This document shows, piece by piece, positions 45,126-52,226 of a stretch of 64,000 nt of DNA; position 1 is the first letter of the stretch; every line of letters starts with the position of its first letter. A program made the position numbers and the translations under genes. This stretch comes from Arenibacter algicola (GTDB taxonomy: Bacteria; Bacteroidota; Bacteroidia; Flavobacteriales; Flavobacteriaceae): positions 1 to 64,000 of the forward strand of contig NZ_JAHKPO010000014.1 in NCBI RefSeq assembly GCF_018860365.1, given 5' to 3'. Under the pieces are notes generated by a model that searched no databases, had not been told where the DNA came from, and saw nothing but the letters and a program-made list of their open reading frames with translations.

Positions 45126-45152
45126 ATAACACTTGCGTTATTTGACAATAAC
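45126..45152 (+). promoter_or_regulatory. ATAAC/GTTAT repeated element before microprotein 1
   Basis: ATAAC (45126), GTTAT (45137) and ATAAC (45148) begin exactly 11 bases apart, alternating in orientation. GTTAT and the following ATAAC can form a 5-bp hairpin with a 6-base loop, 11 bases before the microprotein start. The same GTTAT/ATAAC pair with the same spacing precedes microprotein 2. Confidence 0.55.
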
Positions 45153-45163
45153 AATATATTATT

Positions 45164-45316
45164 ATGGGGAAATTCAACGTTACTACTAAGAACAATTGTA
45201 AACTAATGTCTACACGTAGGTCCAAAATAGATTTTTTGTTGAATTACTCTAAATCACTTTATATCATTAAATGCGATAAGTGTAAGGATGAATTGGATGA
45301 GCATTGCTTAAACTAG
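45164..45316 (+). CDS. Sigma-linked microprotein, copy 1 (50 residues)
   Basis: A 50-residue protein from the ATG at 45164. Its middle (NNCKLMSTRRSKIDFLLNYS, then KSLYI) matches microprotein 2 (CKL, then IKFLIGYSKSLQI), and both end in LN. It has four cysteines, three of them near the C-terminus (CDKCKDELDEHC), not shared with copy 2. There is no signal peptide or membrane helix. Synteny with a paralogous sigma gene and conservation at the protein level argue that it is real. It could act as a small anti-sigma or co-regulator; no family is recognised and this is inference. Confidence 0.75.
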   Translation: MGKFNVTTKNNCKLMSTRRSKIDFLLNYSKSLYIIKCDKCKDELDEHCLN

Positions 45317-45350
45317 AGGCTTACAACAGTTTTATCAATAGTATGTGCTT

Positions 45351-45390
45351 ACCCATGTATTTAAGTAATGGTTTACTTAAATACATGGGT
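45351..45390. terminator. Perfect 18-bp stem hairpin after microprotein 1
   Basis: ACCCATGTATTTAAGTAA and its exact complement flank a 4-base loop (TGGT). It begins 34 bases after the microprotein stop. It lacks a strong T run (AATTAGTTTT follows), so it may end or protect the transcript rather than be a classic terminator. Confidence 0.6.
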
Positions 45391-45837
45391 AATTAGTTTT
45401 AAAAAGCTATACCTTAATAAGTATACTCCCAGGATTTCATTTCACAATGTAATACCCTGCCCATTAATTTTATAACCAGGGTATCCTTATAGTAGGACCA
45501 TTAGAATAAACTGTACGTGTTTTCTTTATTCATTAATATATAGGTTATTCTATCTTTCCAGCAGCTGATAATAATAAATAGTCTTACCAATAATTCCTTT
45601 AGGCCCTTTCAACTTCATTTTTGACCAATTATTATGCGTAAAATAAGAAAATTGGCATTTGACATCAATTAACGGGGGTTTTACAACATAGTTTTTTGCA
45701 CACCTTACCATTTATATACTTTTATCCTGTTGCTAATTAATAATGAAGATTTAAAGTCTTCAAAAAAAAGAAGTAATAAAAAAAAAGTCCGAACCGAAAG
45801 GGGAGGCCCCCTAGTTTAACCAAAAACAATATTTTGT
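45391..45837. other. Intergenic region upstream of the second sigma factor
   Basis: No convincing gene is seen in this gap of about 450 bases. It holds small hairpins GAAGA-N7-TCTTC (near 45745) and AGGGG-AGGC-CCCCT (near 45800), the latter shortly before the sigma start. It is long enough for a promoter and leader; the large inverted repeat found before copy 1 is not repeated here. Confidence 0.6.
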
Positions 45838-46419
45838 ATGGAACTGCAAATAGATGACTCAGTATTAGTAAAGGATTACATTAACGGTAATGAAAAAGCT
45901 TTAGAGGTTTTGATCAACAGGCACAACCAACGTATTAGTAGCTTTATTTATTCTAAGGTATTGGACCGGGATGTTTCAGAGGACATTTTTCAGGATACCT
46001 TTATTAAAGTGATTAAAACCTTAAAAAAGGGAAATTATAGCGAGGAAGGTAAGTTTTTGCCTTGGGTAATGAGAATAGCCCACAACTTGGTAATTGATCA
46101 CTTTAGAAGAAACAAAAGAATGCCAATGTTTGAAGGGAATGATGATTTCAATATCTTTTCCGTAATTGGTGATGATAAACTTAATGTAGAAAAACAACTT
46201 ATCAAGGATCAAATAGATTCTGATCTTACATTATTAATAGAAGAATTACCGGACGATCAAAAAGAAGTTCTTTTAATGCGTATTTACAGAGACATGAGCT
46301 TTAAGGAAATCTCTGAAAACACTGGGGTTAGTATCAATACGGCCTTGGGAAGAATGAGATACGCACTTATAAACCTTAGAAAAATTATTGAAAAACATAA
46401 TATCGTTTTAACGAATTAA
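45838..46419 (+). CDS. ECF-like RNA polymerase sigma factor, copy 2
   Basis: A 193-residue paralogue of the upstream sigma factor. Region 2 (VSEDIFQDTFIKVIKTLKKG, WVMRIAHNLVIDHFRRNKR) and region 4 (LPDDQKEVLLMRIYRDMS, FKEISENTGVSINTALGRMR) are both complete, and the recognition helix is identical to copy 1, so both probably read the same promoters. Differences cluster in the linker and in surface positions (for example EGNDDF against EGSNDF). It is followed after 72 bases by microprotein 2, the same order and spacing as copy 1. Confidence 0.93.
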   Translation: MELQIDDSVLVKDYINGNEKALEVLINRHNQRISSFIYSKVLDRDVSEDIFQDTFIKVIKTLKKGNYSEEGKFLPWVMRIAHNLVIDHFRRNKRMPMFEGNDDFNIFSVIGDDKLNVEKQLIKDQIDSDLTLLIEELPDDQKEVLLMRIYRDMSFKEISENTGVSINTALGRMRYALINLRKIIEKHNIVLTN

Positions 46420-46461
46420 TAGGTCATAGGACGAACCGGACAATATTTCCATTTTAGTAGC

Positions 46462-46477
46462 GTTATCTTATCATAAC
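46462..46477 (+). promoter_or_regulatory. GTTAT/ATAAC element before microprotein 2
   Basis: GTTAT (46462-46466), a 6-base spacer and ATAAC (46473-46477) repeat the arrangement seen before microprotein 1, 14 bases before the ATG. Conservation between otherwise diverged spacers suggests function. Confidence 0.5.
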
Positions 46478-46491
46478 AATACTATAATCTT

Positions 46492-46635
46492 ATGGAAAAA
46501 ATTTACTCTGAGAATCAACACAAGTGTAAACTTGCCAAAGCGAGTCCTGAAACTATAAAGTTTTTGATTGGCTATTCCAAATCTTTGCAAATAGTTGAAT
46601 ATAGTAATATTCAATTCGAAAATAATTTAAACTAG
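46492..46635 (+). CDS. Sigma-linked microprotein, copy 2 (47 residues)
   Basis: A 47-residue protein from the ATG at 46492 with the core CKLAKASPETIKFLIGYSKS, then LQIVEY, paralogous to microprotein 1, and the same ending LN. It has one cysteine, shared with copy 1. The PETIKFLIGYSKSL helix looks amphipathic. The stop codon is 3 bases before a strong terminator, so the sigma-microprotein pair forms one closed transcription unit. Function unknown. Confidence 0.78.
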   Translation: MEKIYSENQHKCKLAKASPETIKFLIGYSKSLQIVEYSNIQFENNLN

Positions 46636-46638
46636 ACT

Positions 46639-46669
46639 AAAAAATCCCAACTCCTAGTTGGGATTTTTT
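46639..46669. terminator. Bidirectional terminator between microprotein 2 and nth
   Basis: AAAAAATCCCAACT and AGTTGGGATTTTTT pair around a 3-base loop. The right arm also encodes the last residues of nth (KNPN) and the nth stop codon begins in the loop, so the hairpin is shared by coding and terminator functions. Confidence 0.92.
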
Positions 46670-47316
46670 GTTTTGTAGTAGGCATCCAAAACCTTTTTTC
46701 TTCCTATTGTTTTGGTTATTATGTCTTTTTCCAAATTCCACCCTCTCGCAGGGGAATATTCCCTTCCGTACCAAATTATCTGTAAATGAAGATCGTTCCA
46801 TAACTCTTTTGGGAATAATCTTTTCGCGTCTCTTTCTGTTTGTACCACATTTTTACCATTGGAAAACCCCCATCTGTACATGAGTCTATGTATATGGGTA
46901 TCCACGGGAAAAGCCGGTATGCCAAATGCTTGGGAAACCACTACGCTCGCAGTTTTGTGTCCAACTGCCGGGAATTGTTCCAATAATTCGATATCTTGAG
47001 GAACTTGTCCGTCATATTTTTCAATCAGGATTTTAGAAAGCCCATAAATTCCTTTGGATTTCATGGGTGATAGTCCAACCGGTTTAATAATTTCCCTTAT
47101 TTCATCTGCCGTCATTTTTACCATATCGTATGGATTGTCTGCCTTGGCAAATAGTATCGGAGTTATCTGATTGACCCTAACATCGGTACTTTGTGCGGAC
47201 AATAATACTGCAATCAGCAGGGTGTAAGGGTCTTTGTGGTCTAGAGGAACTGGAATGGTGGGATATATTGTTTGTAAAGTTTCAATGGTAAAGTTTACTT
47301 TTTCCGCTTTCGTCAT
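46654..47316 (-). CDS. nth: Endonuclease III homologue without iron-sulfur cysteines
   Basis: Endonuclease III removes oxidised pyrimidines and cuts the abasic strand. The 220-residue protein has the helix-hairpin-helix FPAVGHKTASVVVSQAFG with catalytic Lys121 and the catalytic Asp139 in PVDTHIHRLMYRWG, at nearly the same positions as in E. coli (120 and 138). The usual C-terminal C-x6-C-x2-C-x5-C cluster loop is replaced by GREYSPARGWNLEKDI, and the whole protein has no cysteine. Loss of the cluster is known in some members of the superfamily. It should still be active because catalytic residues are intact. Confidence 0.93.
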   Translation of the reverse strand: MTKAEKVNFTIETLQTIYPTIPVPLDHKDPYTLLIAVLLSAQSTDVRVNQITPILFAKADNPYDMVKMTADEIREIIKPVGLSPMKSKGIYGLSKILIEKYDGQVPQDIELLEQFPAVGHKTASVVVSQAFGIPAFPVDTHIHRLMYRWGFSNGKNVVQTERDAKRLFPKELWNDLHLQIIWYGREYSPARGWNLEKDIITKTIGRKKVLDAYYKTKNPN

Positions 47317-47404
47317 TTATTGCGTAATTTTATAAAAATATAATTATGGAAACGCCCTTTCTTTTGGGTGTGTTTTTAAATATAAATTTACTTAAAATAT
47401 AACT

Positions 47405-47854
47405 ATGAATACTTTAAAAGTAGGGGACAAGGTACCCGCATTTTCGGCTAAGGATGAAAACGGCAATGATATTAAGCTTTCCGACTATAAGGGTAAAAAA
47501 CTAATTGTCTTTTTCTATCCAAAGGCAAGTACTCCCGGGTGTACCGCTGAGGCCTGTAATTTGAGGGATAATTATACCGAACTAAAAGCACAGGGTTATG
47601 AGCTGCTAGGTGTTAGTGCCGACTCACAAAAACGTCAATTAAATTTTAAAAATAAATATCAATTTCCCTTTCCGTTGTTAGCGGATGAAGACCATACCAT
47701 CCTCAATATTTTTGGGGTTTGGGGGCCAAAACAGTTTATGGGAAAAAAATATGATGGTATTCACAGAATGACTTTTGTTATTGATGGGGACGGAGTTGTA
47801 GAAAAGGTAATAGATAAGGTCAAGACCAAAGACCACGCTGCACAAATTCTATAA
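47405..47854 (+). CDS. bcp: Thioredoxin-dependent thiol peroxidase (Bcp/PrxQ)
   Basis: A 149-residue peroxiredoxin that reduces hydrogen and organic peroxides. The peroxidatic Cys46 and resolving Cys51 lie in KASTPGCTAEACNLRDNY, the same five-residue spacing as E. coli Bcp (45 and 50). The segment GVSADSQKRQLNFKNKYQFP is typical. It is cytosolic, monocistronic and ends at a strong terminator. Confidence 0.95.
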   Translation: MNTLKVGDKVPAFSAKDENGNDIKLSDYKGKKLIVFFYPKASTPGCTAEACNLRDNYTELKAQGYELLGVSADSQKRQLNFKNKYQFPFPLLADEDHTILNIFGVWGPKQFMGKKYDGIHRMTFVIDGDGVVEKVIDKVKTKDHAAQIL

Positions 47855-47870
47855 ATGCTGATACAAGCAC

Positions 47871-47909
47871 AAGGGGCTGTAATTATCCAAAAGATTATTA
47901 CAGCCCCTT
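47871..47909. terminator. Intrinsic terminator
   Basis: AAGGGGCTGTAAT and ATTACAGCCCCTT pair over 13 bases between bcp and the converging unknown gene. The T run is short on both strands. Confidence 0.7.
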
Positions 47910-47928
47910 ACATTAAAACCCTGGTAAA

Positions 47929-49389
47929 TTAGGCTTTTTCCTGTTCTTCCTCTATGGGTTTACGGATGAAAAGTTTCTTCTTTTTTATTATTTCCGCTAT
48001 GCCCTCAGGAAGTACGGATTCCCAACCTTCTTCTCCGTTGATTATTTTTTTGAGTACATCCCTGGAGAAAACATGTAGTATTTCCGGATCGTAATCTATA
48101 ATGTCCATCACCTTTCCATTGTATTTGAAGAATTTGTACAATTCTTTCATTCTAGGGTGGACTTTTATGGTGTTACTGGTCATAATTTGCCCGGTTTCCT
48201 CGTTGCGCATTGGGTACAAGTAAACTTTAAGATCTTTAAAGAATAATTTACCAAAAGCCTCTAGGATACCCCCACTAAGATGACGGTAGTATTTTTCATC
48301 AAAAATATCGACCAAATTGTTTACCCCCATGGTAAGACCTATCTTGGATTTGGTATAATTGCTAAAATATTCAACAAGTTTAAAGTACTCCTGAAATTTC
48401 GAAATCATTACCGTATGGCCCAAAGAACATAATAGTTCTGCCCGATCCATAAAATCCTGTTCATCTATTTCCCCGGAAGCACGAAGGTTGGAAAGGGTAA
48501 TTTCAAAAATAACAACGGTATTTTCCTCCTCAACACTGGGCTCCCTGATAAATATTTCATAGGATTTTTTAAACATGTCCATATTAACCATGGTCACTGG
48601 TCTAAAGCTACCACGTAAGGCCAAAATATTTTTTTTGTAAAGAATGGTCGCCGGCAAAAGATTATTGCCATCGGGTCCAAACATTACCGCATCGGTCATA
48701 TCATTTTTAACGAGCTGTAAACTCATTAACCTATTATCGACTTCAGTAAAATTTGGTCCTGAAAAATTAACCATATCTATTTCAACCGTATCCTTGTCGA
48801 TATGGTCATAAAGGTATTTAAGTAATTTTCTAGGCTTATCGTATTTGTAAAATGCACCGTAAATAAGGTTGACCCCAACTATACCCAAGGTTTCCTGTTG
48901 TAACCTCGCTTCATTTTGTTTAAAGCGAATATGTAGGATAATTTCGTTTAATTCTTTTTGTTTGGGATCCAATTGATATCGGATTCCGATCCATCCATGG
49001 CCTTTATATCTCTTGGAGAAATCAATAGTAGCAACGGTATTGGCATAGGAAAAAAACAATCTGTCGGGGTGTTTTTCCCGGCTTATCCTATTGTCCATGT
49101 TCTCCATTTCATGGGCCAACATCTTTTTTAACCTGGACTGGGTCACGTATCTACCGTCTTCCTCTATACCGTAAATAGCATCACTAAAATCCTTGTCGTA
49201 CGCACTCATTGCTTTAGCAATGGTACCCGAAGCACCGCCCGACCTAAAAAAGTGCGCGGAAGTTTCCTGCCCTGCACCTATTTCAGAAAATGTACCGTAA
49301 ATATCAGGATTCAAATTTATCCTTAAAGTTTTTGCCTTAATGGACGGGACATTGGTAAAAGCGATTTCCTTCTTAAAAATATTGGACAT
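47929..49389 (-). CDS. Conserved 486-residue protein of unknown function
   Basis: A soluble 486-residue protein with no signal peptide or membrane helix. Strong motifs include LRINLNPDIYGTFSEIGAGQ, FFRSGGASGTIAKAMSAYDK, HPDRLFFSYANTVATIDFSK and ILALRGSFRPVTMVNMDMF. I recall close relatives across Flavobacteriaceae carrying the label TonB-dependent receptor; the sequence does not support that, since it has no signal peptide, plug or barrel. The GTFSEIGAGQETSAHFFRSGG and MLAHEMENMDNRI parts hint at a nucleotide- or phosphate-binding fold, but I cannot assign one. A -7-like TAACTTTG on the minus strand (49417-49410) is 20 bases upstream. Monocistronic. Confidence 0.7.
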   Translation of the reverse strand: MSNIFKKEIAFTNVPSIKAKTLRINLNPDIYGTFSEIGAGQETSAHFFRSGGASGTIAKAMSAYDKDFSDAIYGIEEDGRYVTQSRLKKMLAHEMENMDNRISREKHPDRLFFSYANTVATIDFSKRYKGHGWIGIRYQLDPKQKELNEIILHIRFKQNEARLQQETLGIVGVNLIYGAFYKYDKPRKLLKYLYDHIDKDTVEIDMVNFSGPNFTEVDNRLMSLQLVKNDMTDAVMFGPDGNNLLPATILYKKNILALRGSFRPVTMVNMDMFKKSYEIFIREPSVEEENTVVIFEITLSNLRASGEIDEQDFMDRAELLCSLGHTVMISKFQEYFKLVEYFSNYTKSKIGLTMGVNNLVDIFDEKYYRHLSGGILEAFGKLFFKDLKVYLYPMRNEETGQIMTSNTIKVHPRMKELYKFFKYNGKVMDIIDYDPEILHVFSRDVLKKIINGEEGWESVLPEGIAEIIKKKKLFIRKPIEEEQEKA

Positions 49390-49477
49390 AGTGTCTTATT
49401 TACTTGTAGCAAAGTTAAAAAGTTTGGGCTATCTATTAAATAAAATAGTTATAAATTTGGATTAAATAGATGTAAGA

Positions 49478-50242
49478 TTGAAAATAACTTTTCTAGGTAC
49501 TGGAACATCACAGGGAATCCCCGTAATTGGGAGCAAACACCCTGTTTGTTTAAGCAATAATTCCAAGGATAAAAGGCTGCGGGTTTCGGTAATGGTTTCT
49601 TGGGATTCGTATAATTATGTAATAGATTGTGGCCCCGATTTTAGACAGCAAATGCTTACCAACAATGTGGTAAAGATAGATGGAATTTTGTTTACCCATG
49701 AACATTCCGATCATACCGCAGGAATAGATGATATAAGACCATTTTTTTTCAGACAAGGGGATATTCCTATCTACGCCCATGAACGGGTTGTTACTTCTAT
49801 AAAACAACGGTTCGATTATATATTCGCCGATGAAAATAGATATCCTGGGGCCCCTGCCGTTGAGATCAATACTATTAAAAATAATAAGCCGTTTAGGATT
49901 GGAAACTTAATGGCCATACCTGTAGAGGCGCAACACAATAGATTACAGGTTTTTGGGTTTAGAATACAGGACTTTGTATATCTAACCGATGTAAAAAGTA
50001 TGGAAAAAGAAGAAATGGAAAAAATAAAGGGGGTAAAAACCTTGGTAATCAATGCCTTGCGAATAGAGCCCCACCATTCACATTTCAATTTGGAGGAAGC
50101 TTTGGAATTTATTGATATAGTGAAGCCTAAAACGGCTTATTTGACCCATATAAGCCACTTATTGGGTTTTCATGATGAGGTTGAGAAACAGCTTCCGGAT
50201 AATGTGCATTTGGCCTATGACAATCTGGTTATAGAGGTTTAA
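49478..50242 (+). CDS. MBL-fold metal-dependent hydrolase (PhnP-like)
   Basis: A 254-residue metallo-beta-lactamase-fold enzyme with the metal motif THEHSDHTAGID (His74, His76, Asp78, His79) and later ligands in AQHNRLQVF and LTHISHLLG. It resembles PhnP and related phosphodiesterases. The start is a TTG at 49478: the product then begins MKITFLGTGTSQGIPVIG, which is where the family normally begins, and no nearby ATG gives that start. The SNNSKDKRLRVSVMVSW insert is normal for the group. Substrate unknown. Confidence 0.85.
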   Translation: MKITFLGTGTSQGIPVIGSKHPVCLSNNSKDKRLRVSVMVSWDSYNYVIDCGPDFRQQMLTNNVVKIDGILFTHEHSDHTAGIDDIRPFFFRQGDIPIYAHERVVTSIKQRFDYIFADENRYPGAPAVEINTIKNNKPFRIGNLMAIPVEAQHNRLQVFGFRIQDFVYLTDVKSMEKEEMEKIKGVKTLVINALRIEPHHSHFNLEEALEFIDIVKPKTAYLTHISHLLGFHDEVEKQLPDNVHLAYDNLVIEV

Positions 50243-50322
50243 ACAGCCTTATATATCTGGGTTAATGGAAATATTTCAACTTAAAACAATTTTATTAAAC
50301 CAATTAAATAGAAAATAAGGGA

Positions 50323-50817
50323 ATGAAACATAAGATTTACTTGTATTTGTTCATATTCGTTGCACTAATAGCACTTTACCAATTTGTAAGTACCAATAAC
50401 ATGGTGAAGACAAAAAACACCAAAATAGAAGCCCAGGAGGAGAAGCTTTCCCAGTTGGAGGATTCTATACAGAAATTACATATAAAGGTTTTGGACAATC
50501 AATATTTTTCTTTGGAAAATAATGATGACGCCTTGGCCTATTACGATCATTTAAATTTAAAGGATCCCAGCCTCTATATTTCGGATAAATTATTGGAGAC
50601 CAATGAAAGTAAAGGTGATAATCCGCTAATCCCTTATGAGGGTATGGAAAATGATTTTAAAATAAACAAAATCAACATTTTAAACCATAAATGGATTTTG
50701 GCCGATTTCTCAGATGGGAAATATTGGGGAGAAGTATTGATCAAGTATGAACTTAAGGATGATCTGGGTGTGGATTTTTCTTTGATGGACCATTTATTGT
50801 ATACCCGCAGCAATTAA
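50323..50817 (+). CDS. Membrane-anchored coiled-coil protein, unknown function
   Basis: A 164-residue protein with one N-terminal membrane helix (about 4-23, IYLYLFIFVALIALYQF), a coiled coil (about 35-58, KIEAQEEKLSQLEDSIQKLH) and a globular C-terminal part ending YWGEVLIKYELKDD and FSLMDHLLYTRSN. The layout suggests a type II membrane protein with its domain in the periplasm. I do not recognise the family. It overlaps the converging esterase gene by 4 bases. Confidence 0.7.
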   Translation: MKHKIYLYLFIFVALIALYQFVSTNNMVKTKNTKIEAQEEKLSQLEDSIQKLHIKVLDNQYFSLENNDDALAYYDHLNLKDPSLYISDKLLETNESKGDNPLIPYEGMENDFKINKINILNHKWILADFSDGKYWGEVLIKYELKDDLGVDFSLMDHLLYTRSN

Positions 50818-51473
50818 ATTTTGCCCTGTAGCCACGACTTGAAAGAGTAGAAATTTTGAGGGGCCACACCATGGCCAACAGGGAATTCCTCATATACATA
50901 ATCTATATTTAGATCTTTTAAAATAGCGGGGGCTTGCTGCGCCCAAGCAACAGGAATTACCTGATCTACACTTCCGTGGGAGACATAGATTTTTAGATTT
51001 TTGAAGTCGTTTTCCTTATAATTCTTCAACATAAGGTTTTCATTGATATAACCGCTCAGGGCAATTACATTTTTGACCAACTCTGGGTAGGACAGGGCTA
51101 CCGCATAACTTAGGATGGTGCCTTGGCTGAACCCTAATAGGGTTACATTTTTTTCGTCCAGTCCATAGGTTCTGCAAGCTTCCTCTATAAATACTTTAAT
51201 TTTATCCCTGGAGAGAACCGCTTCTTCCTCATTGTTCCATTTGCCTTTTTCTGCTTCAAAGTTAATGGCATACCAAGCATTGCCATAGGGTTGCATAGGG
51301 TAGGGGGCCCTAACGGATATGATGCAAAGTTCTTTAGGGAGTTCGGAGGCAAAGGAAAACAGATCTTCCTCATTGCTTCCATAGCCGTGGAACATAAAGA
51401 GTACTGGGGGCTTGCCCTCGTTACTATTTGAAGGTCTAATAAGGTGTTCCAATGAAAGGGGAGCTGTAGTCAT
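50814..51473 (-). CDS. Alpha/beta hydrolase (carboxylesterase/phospholipase family)
   Basis: A 219-residue esterase from the ATG at 51473, one base after the stop codon of the DUF4870 gene; the longer frame from 51515 lies inside that gene. The oxyanion region is FMFHGYGSNEEDL, the nucleophile is in LLGFSQGTILSYA, the Asp is in SHGSVDQVIPV and the His in FPVGHGVAPQN. The family includes acyl-protein thioesterase-like carboxylesterases. Tight coupling to DUF4870 suggests joint expression. Confidence 0.85.
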   Translation of the reverse strand: MTTAPLSLEHLIRPSNSNEGKPPVLFMFHGYGSNEEDLFSFASELPKELCIISVRAPYPMQPYGNAWYAINFEAEKGKWNNEEEAVLSRDKIKVFIEEACRTYGLDEKNVTLLGFSQGTILSYAVALSYPELVKNVIALSGYINENLMLKNYKENDFKNLKIYVSHGSVDQVIPVAWAQQAPAILKDLNIDYVYEEFPVGHGVAPQNFYSFKSWLQGKI

Positions 51474-51474
51474 T

Positions 51475-51801
51475 TTAAGATATAAAAGTGAACCATTTTT
51501 GAAAATAGGGACCAAGTACAGGAACTTCTTGTTTCTTGTTGTTCAAGGCTCCCAGAAAGCCGTAGAACCAAAGTACTATATAAAAAACATAAAGGCCATA
51601 CCAGGCATATTCGTTGTACCAATTGCTTAAAAAGATAGCAAAGCCAAGGAAAACGAGATGCAATCCAAATGCCTGCCGGGTATGAAACCGGGCAAACTCG
51701 TTCTTGGGGTCCGAATTCATCGAAATGGCAATCAACGCCCCAACCATTGTGAGGTAAGCCACAATTGCCGTAGTCTTTCCTTCCTTAATAACATTATCCA
51801 T
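51475..51801 (-). CDS. DUF4870-like membrane protein, copy 2
   Basis: A protein of 108 residues from the ATG at 51801 (MDNVIKEGKTTAIVAYLTMV), with three likely membrane helices and the conserved NEFARFHTRQAFGLHL between helices 1 and 2. It is a diverged paralogue of the neighbouring 105-residue protein; both share EGKT.AI..Y.T..G and KNEF..FH..Q. Function unknown. Confidence 0.78.
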   Translation of the reverse strand: MDNVIKEGKTTAIVAYLTMVGALIAISMNSDPKNEFARFHTRQAFGLHLVFLGFAIFLSNWYNEYAWYGLYVFYIVLWFYGFLGALNNKKQEVPVLGPYFQKWFTFIS

Positions 51802-51883
51802 AGAGGCAAAGTTAGTCAAGTTTAAAATTTGAACAAAAAAAGAGGCCCTTATTAGACCTCCCTGAATTTATTGATTCTTATAA

Positions 51884-52201
51884 TTACTCCCCAATAGACC
51901 CAATAATAGGTAATTTTTCCAATTTACCATTGTTGGCATTTATGATACCCATTATAGCCAAAATCCATGGGGCCCACTGTAATATTCTAAGGAAACCCAT
52001 ACCCATAGTAACAGCTATAAGTCCAAGGACAATGGAAAGTGCAATGGCTAATATCCAAACCCTTAATGATTGTCCAATATGGAATTTGACAAATTCATTT
52101 TTTTTATCACTGTTCACTATAAAGGCAATGAGCAGGCCAATTACAGTAATGTAACTAATTATTGCCATAGTTTTTCCCTCACTTATAGTATTCTGGTCCA
52201 T
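51884..52201 (-). CDS. DUF4870-like membrane protein, copy 1
   Basis: A 105-residue membrane protein starting MDQNTISEGKTMAIISYITV, with about three membrane helices, the charged NSDKKNEFVKFHIGQSLRVW segment between helices 1 and 2, and a conserved end NNGKLEKLPIIGSIGE. The family is widespread in Bacteria and has no known function. It starts 25 bases after the dihydroorotase-like gene ends, in the same direction. Confidence 0.82.
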   Translation of the reverse strand: MDQNTISEGKTMAIISYITVIGLLIAFIVNSDKKNEFVKFHIGQSLRVWILAIALSIVLGLIAVTMGMGFLRILQWAPWILAIMGIINANNGKLEKLPIIGSIGE

Positions 52202-52226
52202 CTTTAAGATTTTAGTTCCTATAAAT

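Noticed and set aside
45351-45390. Inverted repeat as end of an insertion sequence
   Set aside because: The two arms are separated by only 4 bases; no transposase or target duplication is near.
47929-49389. TonB-dependent receptor
   Set aside because: No signal peptide, plug domain or beta-barrel pattern can be seen in the protein.
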